From Brugia malayi (Eukaryota > Nematoda > Chromadorea > Rhabditida > Onchocercidae), in the NCBI RefSeq assembly GCF_000002995.4, contig NW_025062479.1:24420221-24484220 (forward strand): a DNA stretch of 64,000 bases, written 5' to 3'. The position numbers and the translations under genes were made by a program. This document shows, one piece after another, positions 47,827-59,734 of this stretch. The notes beneath the pieces were generated by a model. The model saw nothing but the letters and a program-made list of their open reading frames with translations. It searched no databases and was not told the DNA's origin. Position 1 is the stretch's first letter. Each line of letters starts with the position of its first letter.

Positions 47827-50800
47827 TTAAAAAGTAATATTGCGGAAATTTTTGTACTCTAAATTATTACAAATTGCGCCATTTCTAGAAATTGATTGAT
47901 CATTATTCCATTGCTGTTGTAATTGATCAAAGTAAGCTTGACGGATGAATTGATCTGGTGATATATTAATTGAATTTGATCTGCCAAGTTTTACGCAACA
48001 TTCAAGGCCAAGTACGTGAAAAAGTGAACTTTGAATTGTTTTACTTGCGTGAAATAAGATAATGGCAAGAATAATTGATGCAATTGGTAGAGAACAAGCC
48101 TAGAATAAAAGTAAAGTATAGTAGATATTCAAGTTAGCTTGTTTATTTGTTTGTTTTTTTTTTTTGGTTGTTTATCAAATAAGTGAAAAAGATTTTGGAA
48201 GAAATTTTTTTTTTTTGAGAGAGAGAGAGCACCTGTAAATGCTACCTGTATTTCAGCGCAAAAACAATACGTGATTAATTGATCAGCAATAATCGAATAA
48301 TTATCTATATGACGTGAAGGTAGCACAAGATGTAGTAATGCACCCGTAAGAATAAATACTGTTATAATTGCAACAAATGGTACCAATAATTTTGACGTTG
48401 AAACATTTTCACGTAACTGATAACGTACGCTAACATTTTCATTTTGAGATTTTCGATGGAGCTAAAAAAAAAAAAGAAAAAACAATATTAAAAATTAAGC
48501 AGAATGCTTTTTAAACTCCATTGCTAACTAAAAGATTACCAGAAATATTGAAATATTTTAGTCCGATGAAATGTGTTTTATTAAATTTATTAAAAAAAAT
48601 TTGACCCACAACAAAAGAATGTGTTAGTAATATAAATAAATAAATAAAATTACTAGCCTATCATTGACCTACTGTTGACCTATTATTGTTATCATTATTA
48701 CAACTCTTGATAAGCCTTGACAGCTTAGTAATACTATCATATTCCACATTTAAAAAAAAAAAAAAAGATTTTAATAATCTATGACAATGATAATAATTTA
48801 AATAATGTTATCTTTTAATAATTAATTAAAATAAATGCATCAAATTTGAAATATTTTAAATGAAATTCAAAATTGCTTACTAGTATTATTATCATTATTA
48901 CAACATTTGATAAGCCAGCTTAGTAATACTATCATGTTCCATATTTCAAAAAAAAAAAGGAAAATTTAATAATCAATAACAATAATTTAAATAATATTAT
49001 CTATTAATAATCAATTAAAATAAATGCATCAAAAATTTGAAAATATTTTAAATGAAATTCAAAATTGCTTACTAATTTTTTATTGTTATGCGTCCACAAT
49101 ACAATAACAATAACAAATGAGCAAATTTGAATAGCAATAACACCAAGTTGAATATTTGCCATAACGTTTGGATTAAATAGCTCATAAGCACAATAAGGAA
49201 AAATATGCTCTTCATCATGATTCTGATAATAAATCAAAGGAAGAATTAAAAACCACTGAAAAAAAAACTTGAATTAAAATTTAGAAATGAAGTATAGTGC
49301 TGAAGTGGTATTAAAATAATAGCTCATCAGTATGTACAAAGAAAAAAACTTGAAATTTGTCAAGTGAATCCAGAAGATATCCGGAAAATTATCTTTGACA
49401 AGTTTAATTCAATTTAGTTTTTTATCAAAGTTGTGACATTTTATCATTAGAAAGTTTATATCTACTAAGCTGTTCAATTAATTGCAAAAGTTTCGATTAC
49501 TAAATTGTTAAAATTTAGAAATGAAGTATAATAGTGAAATAATATCAAAAATAATAGCTCATCCGTATGCACAAAGAAAAAAATTAAAATTTTGTTTTTA
49601 TTTTTCTAAAATGAATTTCAAATATGAACTAACTGTTTTTTTTTTTTTTTTTTGCTATTCTATTTTGATAGTAAACTATCAATTATTTTTGAAGAAATAG
49701 ATTAGATCAAAAATTTATATTCTATTTTTGTTTTTTTTTTTCTTTTTTTTTAAAAATAAATTACAAATTTTCGTAAAAAAAAAAAAAAAAAAAAAGATTA
49801 CAAATAAAACGTTTTTACTGATAAACAAGAAATTAAAAAAAAAATAAGCTAAAAGTTGAAAATTTCACTTTTTCCACATTCTTTCGTTAAATTTTCACAT
49901 TCTTTTGAAAAATTCCACATTCTTTTATAAAATAAAAATTTGATTGTGATAGAAAAAAAAAGAAAAAAAAAAAAAAAAAAACAAATTATTGACAGTAAAC
50001 TATCAATTATTTTTGAAGAAATAGTTTAGATCAAAAAATGTATATTCAATTTTTACTTTTTTTTTTTTTAAAAAAAAAATTACAAATTTTTGTAAAAGAA
50101 AAAAAAGATTACAAATAAAATTTTTTTTACTGATAATCAAGAAATAAAGAAAAAAAAATAAGCTAAAAGTTGAAAATTCCATTTTTATTTTCTTATAAAA
50201 TAATAATTTGATTGTGATAAAAAAAAAAAAAAGTGAAAGGAAGAGTAACTTATCTGTGATAATGCCATTAATATACTAATCCATCGACGTGTCTTATGCT
50301 CATATGTGTGATAAAGAAGTGTCGCAATTACTCTTTCAATTGATAGAAAAAATGTTGATACTACTATCATTATCAGACCAAGATAATATACATTTCTTAA
50401 TGCTGTAAATATAATTTAATATATTATTATGGTTAAATATTTAATACTTATTTAGTGATGATAGTTGTTTACTAAATTATTAATTAAATATTTTCTCAAT
50501 TTAATACTTATTTAGTAATATATTTGTTTACTTAATTATTAATTAGCTAAATGTGTGCTTCTCAACAAAAAAACATCATTTTGTTAAATTATTTTGTTAA
50601 TTAAATTAATTATTAATTAGCTAAATGTGTGTTTCTCAACAAAAAAAACATCACTTTGTTTAAATTATTTTGTTAATTAAATTAATTATTAATTAGCTAA
50701 GTTTGTGTTTCTTAAAAAACATTATTTTGTTAATTAAATTAATTATTAATTAGCAGAATGTGTGCTTCTTAAAAAACATTATGTTGTTAATTAAATTAAT

Positions 50801-53800
50801 TATTAATTAGCTAAGTTTGTGTTTCTTAAAAAACATTATGTTGTTAATCAAACTAATTATTAATTAGCTAAATGCGTATATCACAACAAAAACATATCAA
50901 ATTATTTTGTTAATTAAACTAATTATTAATTAGCTAAATGTGTGTTTCACAACAAAAACAGATCAAATTATTTTGTTAATTAAATTTAAAATATTTATTT
51001 ATGCAAATCATCACTATATCATCATGACTTGAACAATGAAGATAATTGCTGCAAAAGCGCTAATGACTGAAAAGATCAATGTGAAATGAGCAAAATGAAT
51101 TGTAAAAAGAAAATGGCGGAAAGTCTCGCTTATCAGTGATGGTGATGCATGATTCTTTTTATCTCGAGATTCATTCTATTTGTGTTTTCTGAGGGATGAT
51201 GAGTCATCAAAGATGCAAATCTTAGAGAGTCCATAATTTTTCATTCTAAAGTTTTGATTTGAAGTGGCTTAGTTGCTACCTTAGCAGCATAGACTAACTG
51301 TAGCAACTCCTATCTATGACCTAAATGACGATGAAAGTAGTATTTAGGTCTGGTAAATGAATGTTTGAAATTTATAAGGAAGCAGTGCTAATTGAAATAT
51401 TCAAGGAGTCACAGGTGATAGTGATAAATGACCAATGATTCTGAGTCACAGGTGATAGTGATAAATGACCAATGATTCTGAGTCACAGGTGATAGTGATA
51501 AATGACCAATGATTCTGAGTCACAGGTGATAGTGATAAATGACCAATGATTCTGAGTCACAGGTGATAGTGATAAATGACCAATGATTCTGAGTCACAGG
51601 TGATAGTGATAAATGACCAATGATTCTGAGTCACAGGTGATAGTGATAAATGACCAATGATTCTGAGTCACAGGTGATAGTGATAAATGACCAATGATTC
51701 TGAGTCACAGGTGATAGTGATAAATGACCAATGATTCTGAGTCACAGGTGATAGTGATAAATGACCAATGATTCTGAGTCACAGGTGATAGTGATAAATG
51801 ACCAATGATTCTGAGTCACAGGTGATAGTGATAAATGACCAATGATTCTGAGTCACAGGTGATAGTGATAAATGACCAATGATTCTGAGTCACAGGTGAT
51901 AGTGATAAATGACCAATGATTCTGAGTCACAGGTGATAGTGATAAATGACCAATGATTCTGAGTCACAGGTGATAGTGATAAATGACCAATGATTCTGAG
52001 TCACAGGTGATAGTGACAAATGACCAATGATTCTGAGTCACAGGTGATAGTGATAAATGACCAATGATTCTGAGTCACAGGTGATAGTGATAAATGACCA
52101 ATGATTCTGAGTCACAGGTGATAGTGATAAATGACCAATGATTCTGAGTCACAGGTGATAGTGATAAATGACCGATGATTCTGGGTCACAAATGATAGTG
52201 ATAAATGACCAATGATTCTGAGTCACAGGTGATAGTGATAAATGACCAATGATTCTGAGTCACAGGTGATAGTGACAAATGACCAATGATTCTGATCCAT
52301 AAGGAACAGCAAACATAATGATAAGGAACAGTAAACACTTTAGACAATCCAATTAGCATTTTTTGCCAAATGTTTATTGTTGCATAATTTTCTTACCTGT
52401 ACTGCTCTACCTATAAGTCTATCTTTGCTAATCTTATCATCCAAAGAAATAATGCTTCTCAGAGAGCTGAACTATTTGGAAATGACCCCTCTAAAAATTG
52501 GACTTCCTGCAACTTCTGCAAAACAAAGTGTTAGGTGTTACAGAACTGTTTCTCTGTCAGTAATGAAGGCGGCATAGCTCTCGGACGGAACGTGATATTT
52601 AGACGTTCGATCACGTAAGATCACTCTCAAATGACCAATGTCTTGAATAGTTTACTTACATACAAACTTAAATGTCCAATTTCCAGTTCATTTTTTTTTT
52701 TCACTTGCCGTTTCGTCCCTTACCTGTCACTATATGGCTTTACAAATGTGAATTTTTTACTTTTTAACTAACATTCTTTTTGCTTCTAAAGTTTAGTCAG
52801 AAATCTTCAATTTATAAATTTAAATTAGTGAATTTAGATTAGTTAAAGGATTGATGGATGAACTTTTAAGACTAAAAAAAACGTCATTTGCCCAGATTTG
52901 GAGTCAAAAAAATTATTATTCTTCCAGATTTACCTGATCCTGCTCATTTGACATACCTAACTTTTAAGACTAAGTGAACTTCATTTAGCCAGATTCCTCC
53001 AGATTTACCTGACCATCTCGCTCATTTGACATACCTAAGTTTTAAGACTAAGTGAACTTCATTTAGCCAGATTCTTCCAGATTTACCTGATCATCCTGCT
53101 CATTTGACATACCTAACTTTTAAGGCTAAATGAACTTTATTTACCCAGATTCTTCCAGATTTACCTGATCCTGCTCATTTGACACATCGAACTTTTAAGG
53201 CTAAATGAACTTCATTTACCCAGATTTGCCCAGATTCTTCCAGATTTACCTGATCCTGCTCATTTGACATACCTAACTTTTAAGACTAAATGAACTTCAT
53301 TTATCCAGATTTCTCCAGATTTACCTGATCCTGCTCATTTGATACACTTTTTGTGATTCATCAATTCATCACACCAATCTAACATGGAAAAGATTCTATC
53401 GAAGCTTCTTTTTATGGCTGAATATTTATGCAAATTAAATTTGTATTAAAACAAAATAAACTAACCAATACAATCTGATTTAGTAAACGATAACCATGCA
53501 CAACGTTCTACATCTACTTTTGATATAATTGCTATAAGATAATAAGTTGAATCGATAAGTGTTCCTAAATGAAAAAAAAAAAAAAAATGAAACAAATTAA
53601 ATTTTATATTAAAATAAAAAAAAAAAGCTTAGTTTATTATTGAATTGCAAAGAAAAAGAAAAAATTTACCTATTTTATTTCATATTTTATTTTCATATTT
53701 TATTTCATTTCATTTTTATTTTATTATTTCAAAGATATTTTATTTCATTTTTAACTAATAATAATAATAATCAACAATAAAAAATTGTTGAAAAGTTGAA

Positions 53801-54144
53801 ATTATACGAAAATTTAACAGTTTGTTTCGATTCGTTTTTTCTTTTTTTAATTGTTAATCAAAAATGAAAGAAAAAAAAAAAAAAAAGAAAAAAGTAAACA
53901 AAAATAACTTTAAATTACCTATACAAGTAACAATAATAGCGCCCCAAAAGCATAGAAGTAATAATCGCAGATTGAAATGAAGTGTCTTATTAAAAATTAT
54001 AGCTAATAGAGTAAGTGAAGTTGTTAAAATAGCCAAAATGCTTGTTAAAAGTTCAATAATAAATACATTATGCATTCGTGTATTCTTTACATAAATTAAT
54101 TTTGTCATTTCACAAATTCCCGATAACACTGATACATTAAACAT
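47827..54144 (-). CDS. Sra-superfamily type chemoreceptor GPCR, one abnormal donor
   Basis: Six exons: 54144-53919, 53564-53466, 50402-50254, 49255-49073, 48461-48246, 48099-47827, giving about 381 aa. Seven hydrophobic helices are visible: residues about 26-51, 57-88, 108-130, 150-168, about 188-208, 247-271, and 279 into the last exon to about 307. TM3 ends FLSIERVIATLLYHTYEHKT, the E-R plus Y-E pattern typical of nematode Sra/Srab/Sre-type receptors. Intracellular loop 3 has RYQLRENVSTSKLL, also typical. It is probably an olfactory or gustatory receptor on sensory cilia (family inference); the subfamily is not certain. The exon 3 boundary needed for the frame is CAG|ATAAGT, not GT. The next real GT, four bases on, shifts the frame and soon meets a stop in exon 4. 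All other junctions are GT-AG. Confidence 0.78.
48679..49077. repeat. Tandem duplication at an exon-intron border of the GPCR gene
   Basis: Two copies of about 200 bp (48,679-48,885 and about 48,885-49,077) share TATTATCATTATTACAAC, AGCTTAGTAATACTATCAT and AATTCAAAATTGCTTACTA. The right copy ends at the exon 4 donor (minus-strand TAGTAAGC). The left copy carries the same TAGTAAGC inside intron 4, so a decoy donor was duplicated. Confidence 0.75.
49365..49510. repeat. Dispersed repeat copy (CCGGAAAAT type) in GPCR intron 3
   Basis: CCAGAAGATATCCGGAAAAT, followed by TATCTTTGACAAGTTTAA and CTACTAAGCTGTTCAATTAA, matches the cluster at 55.6-56.16 kb over about 145 bp. Confidence 0.8.
49668..50235. 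repeat. Duplicated block of about 315 bp in GPCR intron 3
   Basis: AGTAAACTATCAATTATTTT and the following sequence to AATTTGATTGTGATA occur twice (about 49,668-49,953 and 49,991-50,233), separated and internally altered by homopolymer length changes. The second copy lies beside the abnormal exon 3 donor. Confidence 0.75.
50520..50990. repeat. AT-rich tandem repeat in GPCR intron 2
   Basis: About seven copies of a 57-76 bp unit with ATTATTAATTAGCTAAATGT, then GTGTTTCTCAACAAAAA and TATTTTGTTAATTAAA. Length differences come from loss of the CAAATTATTTTG segment in some copies. Confidence 0.85.
51000..51405. other. Intron sequence of higher complexity
   Basis: Part of GPCR intron 2, less AT-rich than its surroundings. 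No exon in phase with the receptor and no other gene was recognised. Confidence 0.45.
51406..52293. repeat. 37-bp minisatellite, 24 near-identical copies
   Basis: Twenty-four copies of a 37-bp unit (GAGTCACAGGTGATAGTGAT then AAATGACCAATGATTCT). Almost all are identical; the rare variants are GTGACAAATG in two copies and a diverged copy near 52,165-52,200 (CCGATGATTCTGGGTCACAA). Such homogeneity indicates recent expansion or gene conversion. It lies in intron 2 of the GPCR gene. There are no spacers, so it is not CRISPR-like. Confidence 0.98.
52294..52889. other. Intron sequence with a GC-balanced island
   Basis: Bases 52,320-52,640 have mixed composition unlike the surrounding intron. The plus strand has a 66-codon frame (52,377-52,577). 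The minus strand has a short stretch reading SIISLDDKISKDRLIGRAVQ followed directly by a GTAAGA donor at 52,397. Neither is a recognised protein, and neither fits the receptor. A relic of an exon or insertion is possible. Confidence 0.35.
52890..53345. repeat. Tandem repeat of about 75 bp, six copies
   Basis: Six copies of CCAGATTTACCTGATCCTGC plus TCATTTGACATACCTAACTT and TTAAGACTAAATGAACTTCA, with extra or missing CCAGATT words. Third tandem array of GPCR intron 2. Confidence 0.9.
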
Positions 54145-54149
54145 TTCTC

Positions 54150-54157
54150 CTGAAATT
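54150..54157 (-). promoter_or_regulatory. Putative spliced-leader acceptor of the GPCR gene
   Basis: Minus strand AATTTCAG ends at 54,150, followed by GAGAA and the ATG at 54,144. It matches the nematode TTTCAG acceptor with a five-base leader and no exon seen upstream. Confidence 0.5.
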
Positions 54158-55609
54158 TTCTTTTTTTTACAAATTATAAAAAGAATTATTTACGATGAAA
54201 TTTTGTTTACTAATTAAAATAATTTTTAGTAAACAAAAAAAAAACAAAGGTTTAATTACATCAATAGTTGAATGTTTGTTTACCAATTAAAATAATTGTT
54301 TTGTAAACAAAAAAAACAAAAAAAAAAAAAAGGTTTAATTACTATCTTCTCGAATTTAAAAATTTCAGTGGTTGAATGATTAAATTGTGATACAAGTAGC
54401 TAAGAAGGTTTTTTGTTAAATACTATCTACTCGAATTTAAAAATCTTTGATTAAATGAGGTAAAATTGAATTTTGATTAAATTGAATGATTAAAATGAGA
54501 CACAAGTAGCTAAGAAGATTTATGTTAAAATTACTATCTTCTCGAATTTAAAAATTTAGTGGTTGAATGATTGAAATGAAATACAAGTAGCTAATATCAA
54601 TAAATGATGCAAATAAAGTTATGTTATTGGAAATTTTGAAAAAAAAAAAAAAAAAAATGTCAGACATTTTAATTTGATCTAATTATTCTTCCTCTAATTA
54701 GTTTAGTCTAACACATAAGATTTAAACTGATTGATTTTTTGCTAATAAGAAAAATTTTAAAAAACATAAATTTAATGAAAAGTTAGTTGATAAAAAAAAA
54801 AAACTATTGCAATCAAAAATTGCTAATATAATTAATTAATTACAAATTTAAATTTCTTTAGTAATATTATTTCTTATCAAACAATGATTTTATTGATAAT
54901 TTTCTCAATTGCATTTCTAGATTCTTCTTTTTTTTTTTTTTTGTCAAGAATTTTAAAATACCAATATGGCCATTATTGTCACATTATTTTGGTTAAATTC
55001 CGGAAGTGAAATTTTTATGTAAAATTTCAGAAAATACCGGAAAATATTTTGATTTGCAAATTGCTTCATAACTTAGAATATGAATTGCAAAATTATAAAT
55101 ATAAAGCATTCTAAATAATTAATAACCTATTATAAAATATAAAAATAACTTTTATTATAAAATATAAAAATTACTCATTTTACATTCGTTTTTGTTTTTG
55201 TAAAAAAAAAAAAAAAATTTAACGAAAAATACGAGATAAAATTTAAAAATTTTATCAAATTCTTAAGCATAGCCATAAGTGATGTTTCAATTTTACGATA
55301 CAAACAAACATAAAATGTTAAATATGAATGTTTGATGAAGTAATTTCACATTTTCGACAATTTTACTTATTGAAAAATGAAATATCTAAAAGTGCAGTGG
55401 AAAAAATTAAAACGAAAAAAAAAAAAAAATAAATAAATGTAAAAAATTGATGCTAATTAAGATATATTTGATTAAAAAATGTCAGATTAGCCGGATGAGA
55501 ATGACAATTAGATGTAAATTGACAAATAGGAAAATAAAAAAAAATGAAATGAAATTAAAATCTAACCCTATTCTATGCAAAAAATATCACTAATTGCTGT
55601 ACTAAGTTG
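54158..55609. other. Upstream flank of the GPCR gene; no gene seen
   Basis: AT-rich. From 54,335 to 54,600 there are three partial copies of TACTATCTTCTCGAATTTAA followed by a GTGGTTGAATGATTAAA-like word and ACAAGTAGCTAAGAAG. No exon supported. Confidence 0.5.
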
Positions 55610-56160
55610 TTTAATTAGTTGGAAAAATTTTGTTCACTAAATTGTAAAGTGAATATCCGGAAAATATCCGGAAAATTGCCATTGACAAGTTTAGCTTTAG
55701 TTTTTTGCCAAAGCTGACATCTTATCATTAGAAAGTTTACATCTACAAGGCTGTTTAATTAATTGGGAATGTTTCGATTACTAAATTGAAAAATGAATCC
55801 AGAAGATATCCGGAAAATTACCTTTGACAAGCTTAGCTCAAAACAAAAGATATCCGGAAAATTATCTTTGACAAGTTTAACTCAATTTAGTTGTTTGTCA
55901 AAGTTGACATCTCGTCATTTATATTTCATCATCAGAATAGTTTATCTACTAAGCTGTTCAATTATTTGGGAAAGTCTCGATTACTAAATTGCAAAATCCA
56001 GAAGATATCCGGAAAAATTGTCTTTGACAAGCTTAACTCAAAACAGAACATATCCGGAAAATTGTCTTTAATAAGTTTAACTCAACTTAGTTTTTTTGTC
56101 AAAATTGACATCTTATCATTTACATCTTATCACCATATCATTCCTCCAACGACATTAAAC
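55610..56160. repeat. Cluster of CCGGAAAAT-type repeats
   Basis: Several partial direct copies of a block: TATCCGGAAAATT, CTTTGACAAGTTTAACTC, TTAGTTTTTTGTCAAAGTTG, ACATCTTATCATT, CTACTAAGCTGTTCAATTA. Starts recur near 55,640, 55,795, 55,845, 55,995 and 56,045. A related single copy lies at 49,365. The two plus-strand frames crossing it have repeat-derived sequence and are not called genes. Confidence 0.85.
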
Positions 56161-57579
56161 TGATATTTGCTAACTAAATTCATTTTCACTCAATAATTTC
56201 GAAAACAATTGCTAAATATAAATTAAAATGTTATATGCAATTGAAAGAATGAAAAAAAAGAAAAAGAAACATTTAAAAAAAAAAATAAAATATTAACCTG
56301 AAATTGTTAAATTAATAAGAAACATTTAAAAAAAAAAATAAAATATTAACCTGAAATTGTAAAATTAATACATAAATTTCACAGAAAAAAAAAGTGTAAA
56401 AGAAAAAGGAAGAAAAAAAAAAAAAAAACAAAAATGCAATTATCAATTCTCTTTTTAATGATTAATTTATTTTTTTAAGTACTAAATTCTATTTCTTTAA
56501 TTGCTGAAAAAAAAAATTAATGCTTATAAAATTTAAAATTGCAAAATAGTTTCAACATATATTATATCGTTAAATAAAAATGAATGATTGCTATTTATTA
56601 AAGTGATTAATTTTAGAGTTGTGCTAATTTAAAAAGTATCAAAATTTATCAAAAAAGTTAAAAAGTATCAAAATCAAAATTGCTTTAAAAAGTATCAAAA
56701 TTTTTTATTTTCAAGACTATTTGAAAAATATGTGAATATTTAAATTTGAACAATTCATTATTGATTGTAAATTAATAAATTAAAAAAAATTCATAAAGAA
56801 AATTGATGTAAACAATACTAGATAGTAATTTAGATATGAATAGTTTTTTTACAAAGAGATAGGATTTTTTTTTGCAGCATTTTGTAGTTCGATTTAAAAA
56901 GTTAAACTAATTTATTTAATTAAAAAAATTTTAATTACTAAATTTAAAGCCAACTATTTCAAATTTAAAATTATATAGCAGATTTTAAAAACCTACACCT
57001 ATTTACTGCATTTCAGTGGTATTTTTCGATTCGTTTTTTTTTTTTATTTAATAGTAATTACATCAAAAATGATTATGGATTATTGCGCCTGCTTATCAAT
57101 CAAGCTAAATTGTTTAGCTTATCATTTTTTAATAAATTTATTTTCACAAATACCCTAAATTTAATTGATATATGATAATTTCTCCCAGTATTTTATATTA
57201 ATTAAATTTCAAAATAAACTTTAATAAATTTACTTTCATAAATATCTCAAATTTAATTAATATATGATAATTTCTCTCAGTATTTTATATCAATTAAATT
57301 TTAAAATGAATGCATCTATCGTTTACATTGTGTATAACCCTAATATACCATTATTAAGTTAAAAAAAAAAAATTTTAATTATAACAGGAAGAATGGAACC
57401 ATTTGCTATTTCACGTCATCGTTTTACCTTACTAATACACGTAAAAAAAGTTCACGTCAAGTTCGGTGGAAACGTCAAATAGCATCATAACAGGTGGTGA
57501 AAAAAGTTTCAATTCTTCGAATGTTACTAGTTATTTTTCAGATAATAGTAAACAAAAGATCAAAATTTATTACTAGCTA
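56161..57579. other. AT-rich intergenic sequence
   Basis: Contains small direct duplications near 56,265-56,360 (AAATATTAACCTGAAATTGT twice) and 57,110-57,300 (ATATATGATAATTTCTC twice). A 29-codon frame at 57,391-57,480 lies in locally GC-balanced sequence but has no supporting signal. No gene called. Confidence 0.5.
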
Positions 57580-57925
57580 GTAATTTACATATGAATTGTA
57601 AACAAAAAATCAAAATTTGTTTACTAGCTAGTAATTTACATATGAATTGTAAACAAAAAATCAAAATTTGTTTGCTAGCTAGTAATTTACATAAGAATTG
57701 CAAACAAAAAATCAAAATTTGTTTACTAGCTAGTAATTTACATATGAATTGTAAACAAAAAATCAAAATTTGTTTACTAGCTAGCAATTTACATATGAAT
57801 TGTAAACAAAAAATCAAAATTTGTTTACTAGCTAGTAATTTACATATGAATTGTAAACAAAAAATCAAAATTTGTTTACTAGCTAGTAATTTACATGTGA
57901 ATTGCAAATAAAAGATCAAAATTTA
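57580..57925. repeat. 51-bp minisatellite, about 6.5 copies
   Basis: Unit of 51 bp containing TACTAGCTAGTAATTTACAT, then ATGAATTGTAAACAAAAAAT and CAAAATTTGTT. Because 51 is a multiple of three, one frame on each strand stays open with a 17-residue period. These frames have no flanking exons or signals and are treated as shadows. Confidence 0.95.
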
Positions 57926-59084
57926 TTATAATTATTCCATTTTCATCTCCATGGTGAAGAAAAAAAAAAAAACACATTCAAAAATGACATTAAATGCTAG
58001 AATTTGTTTATAAATAAAAAATGTATTATCCTTTCAATAAATCATTTATATTTATGAGATATACATATATGTATTTATAAGCGTATAAAAATCTTAGCAA
58101 TAATAGAAATTATAATGAGAAATTCTTGGTAATTAAATATTTGCCATTTATGAATGAAAGTAGTTAAGTTATTTCTCATCAATAGTTTCATTTGCTTAAG
58201 AGAGAAAAATAAAAAGGAATTAATAATTGCTTTTGTGAATTTAACCAAATCAATTTAATTTTTTCTCATGAAGCAAAAAAAAAACAAAAAACAAAAAAAA
58301 AAAAAAAAAAGGAATTAATTAATTATGAATAAATTTTCCCTACATTTTTTCCATATTTATTTCTAATTTATGCATTCGTTAAATCTCTAAAATAATCATG
58401 GGTAATTTATTTTGCTTTTTTATAGAAGAAAAATTTTTTTTAATTTTTAAATTTTAGAAATTGAAGGAAAATTATGAGTATGCTTGTGAGAGAATTTAAT
58501 TTCATTGAATGAAAAGACGATTAACTCAAAAAAAAAACAAGTAAAATTCATAAAAATTCATTCCATATTGATTTCTTTTAATTCGCTGAAAATTATAATT
58601 TTTTAAATTTTTGTTCTTCAAGTTTTATCGGAAATTTCAATTACAGGAAAATTTCAAAAAATAAAAATGATTAAAATTATGAATTCAATTAATTAATAAG
58701 TGAATTCTTCGAGACATTCTAGACATTCCTTCATTTACCTCATTTTTGCTAGGGAAATAATTTGATAGTCATTGTTAAACAAAGTTTCAATTTAAATTTC
58801 ACTAAATTTCTATTCGAATTTTAAGACGTGGTAAGGAATGAAAATTTGAACTTTCAACTCATAAGTAATTCTCTCAGTGCTTTTTGTGATTGCTAAAATT
58901 TTGAGAAAGATTTTTGAAAAAACTTTTTTATAATTCTTTATAATTTTTATAAATTTATATGCATTCATAATTTTTATCACTAATAAAAGAAAAGAAAATT
59001 AATTTTCTCTTTGAGATAGGATAAGAAAAAAGAAATTATAAAAATATCTATTTAATATCATATTTAAATAACAATGCAGGCAAA
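57926..59084. other. AT-rich intergenic sequence; no gene seen
   Basis: Unique AT-rich sequence without a supported exon or RNA gene. Confidence 0.55.
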
Positions 59085-59470
59085 AAAAAAGTTTTTTAAG
59101 CTCATGGAATTAGTCAAAATTAATTAATCTGAATAAAATATGCAAAGATTACCGCTCAAAAAAGAAAAAAAACGATGAATGACATTCTTAATACCTCAAT
59201 TCTGAAGTAAGTATTATTTCCGGAAAATTCCGATTAGACCAGAATTCCTGATATACATATTATTGATCTATTCATACTTCTTAAGCTAATGGAATTAGTC
59301 AAAATTGATTAATCTGAATAAAATATGCAAAGATTACCGCTCAAAAAAGAAAAAAAAAACAATGAATGACATTCATTAATACCTCAATTCTGAAGTATTA
59401 TTTCCGGAAAATTCCGATTAGACCAGAATTCCTGACATTCCTATTATTGATCTATTCATTATATTTCCTA
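59085..59470. repeat. Tandem duplication of about 185 bp
   Basis: Two close copies sharing GGAATTAGTCAAAATTRATT, AATATGCAAAGATTACCGCT, TATTTCCGGAAAATTCCGAT and TAGACCAGAATTCCTGA. They differ by small indels. Confidence 0.92.
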
Positions 59471-59734
59471 CATATTTCATCTGCTACGGTGAAAATTTTT
59501 CGCCTCAAAAAGTTGTAATTTTTTAGGTAACAAACAAGTTTGCAATGAGAAACCACGGTAAAAGGAGCGAAATAACGTAGTTGGTAATTGTTTATTCTTT
59601 TTTATCGATTGGCGACATTATTTCATTTTCTAAAAGACCAACAGCGCTAAATGTTCCCACGCGCAATAAATTTGCGCAAACGGAAGTAATTGAATGGTAT
59701 TTGAAGGACAGGAAGGAAAGAAAAAAGAAAACTC

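Noticed and set aside
51406..52293. Regular 37-bp repeats considered as CRISPR
   Set aside because: Units are contiguous with no variable spacers, and the setting is a eukaryotic intron.
57391..57480. 29-codon plus frame starting MEPFAISRHR
   Set aside because: Short, without signal peptide, partner exon or recognised motif; frame choice is ambiguous.
57560..57919. Frames of 106 and 119 codons on opposite strands
   Set aside because: Both follow the 51-bp repeat with a 17-residue period and have no flanking exon evidence.
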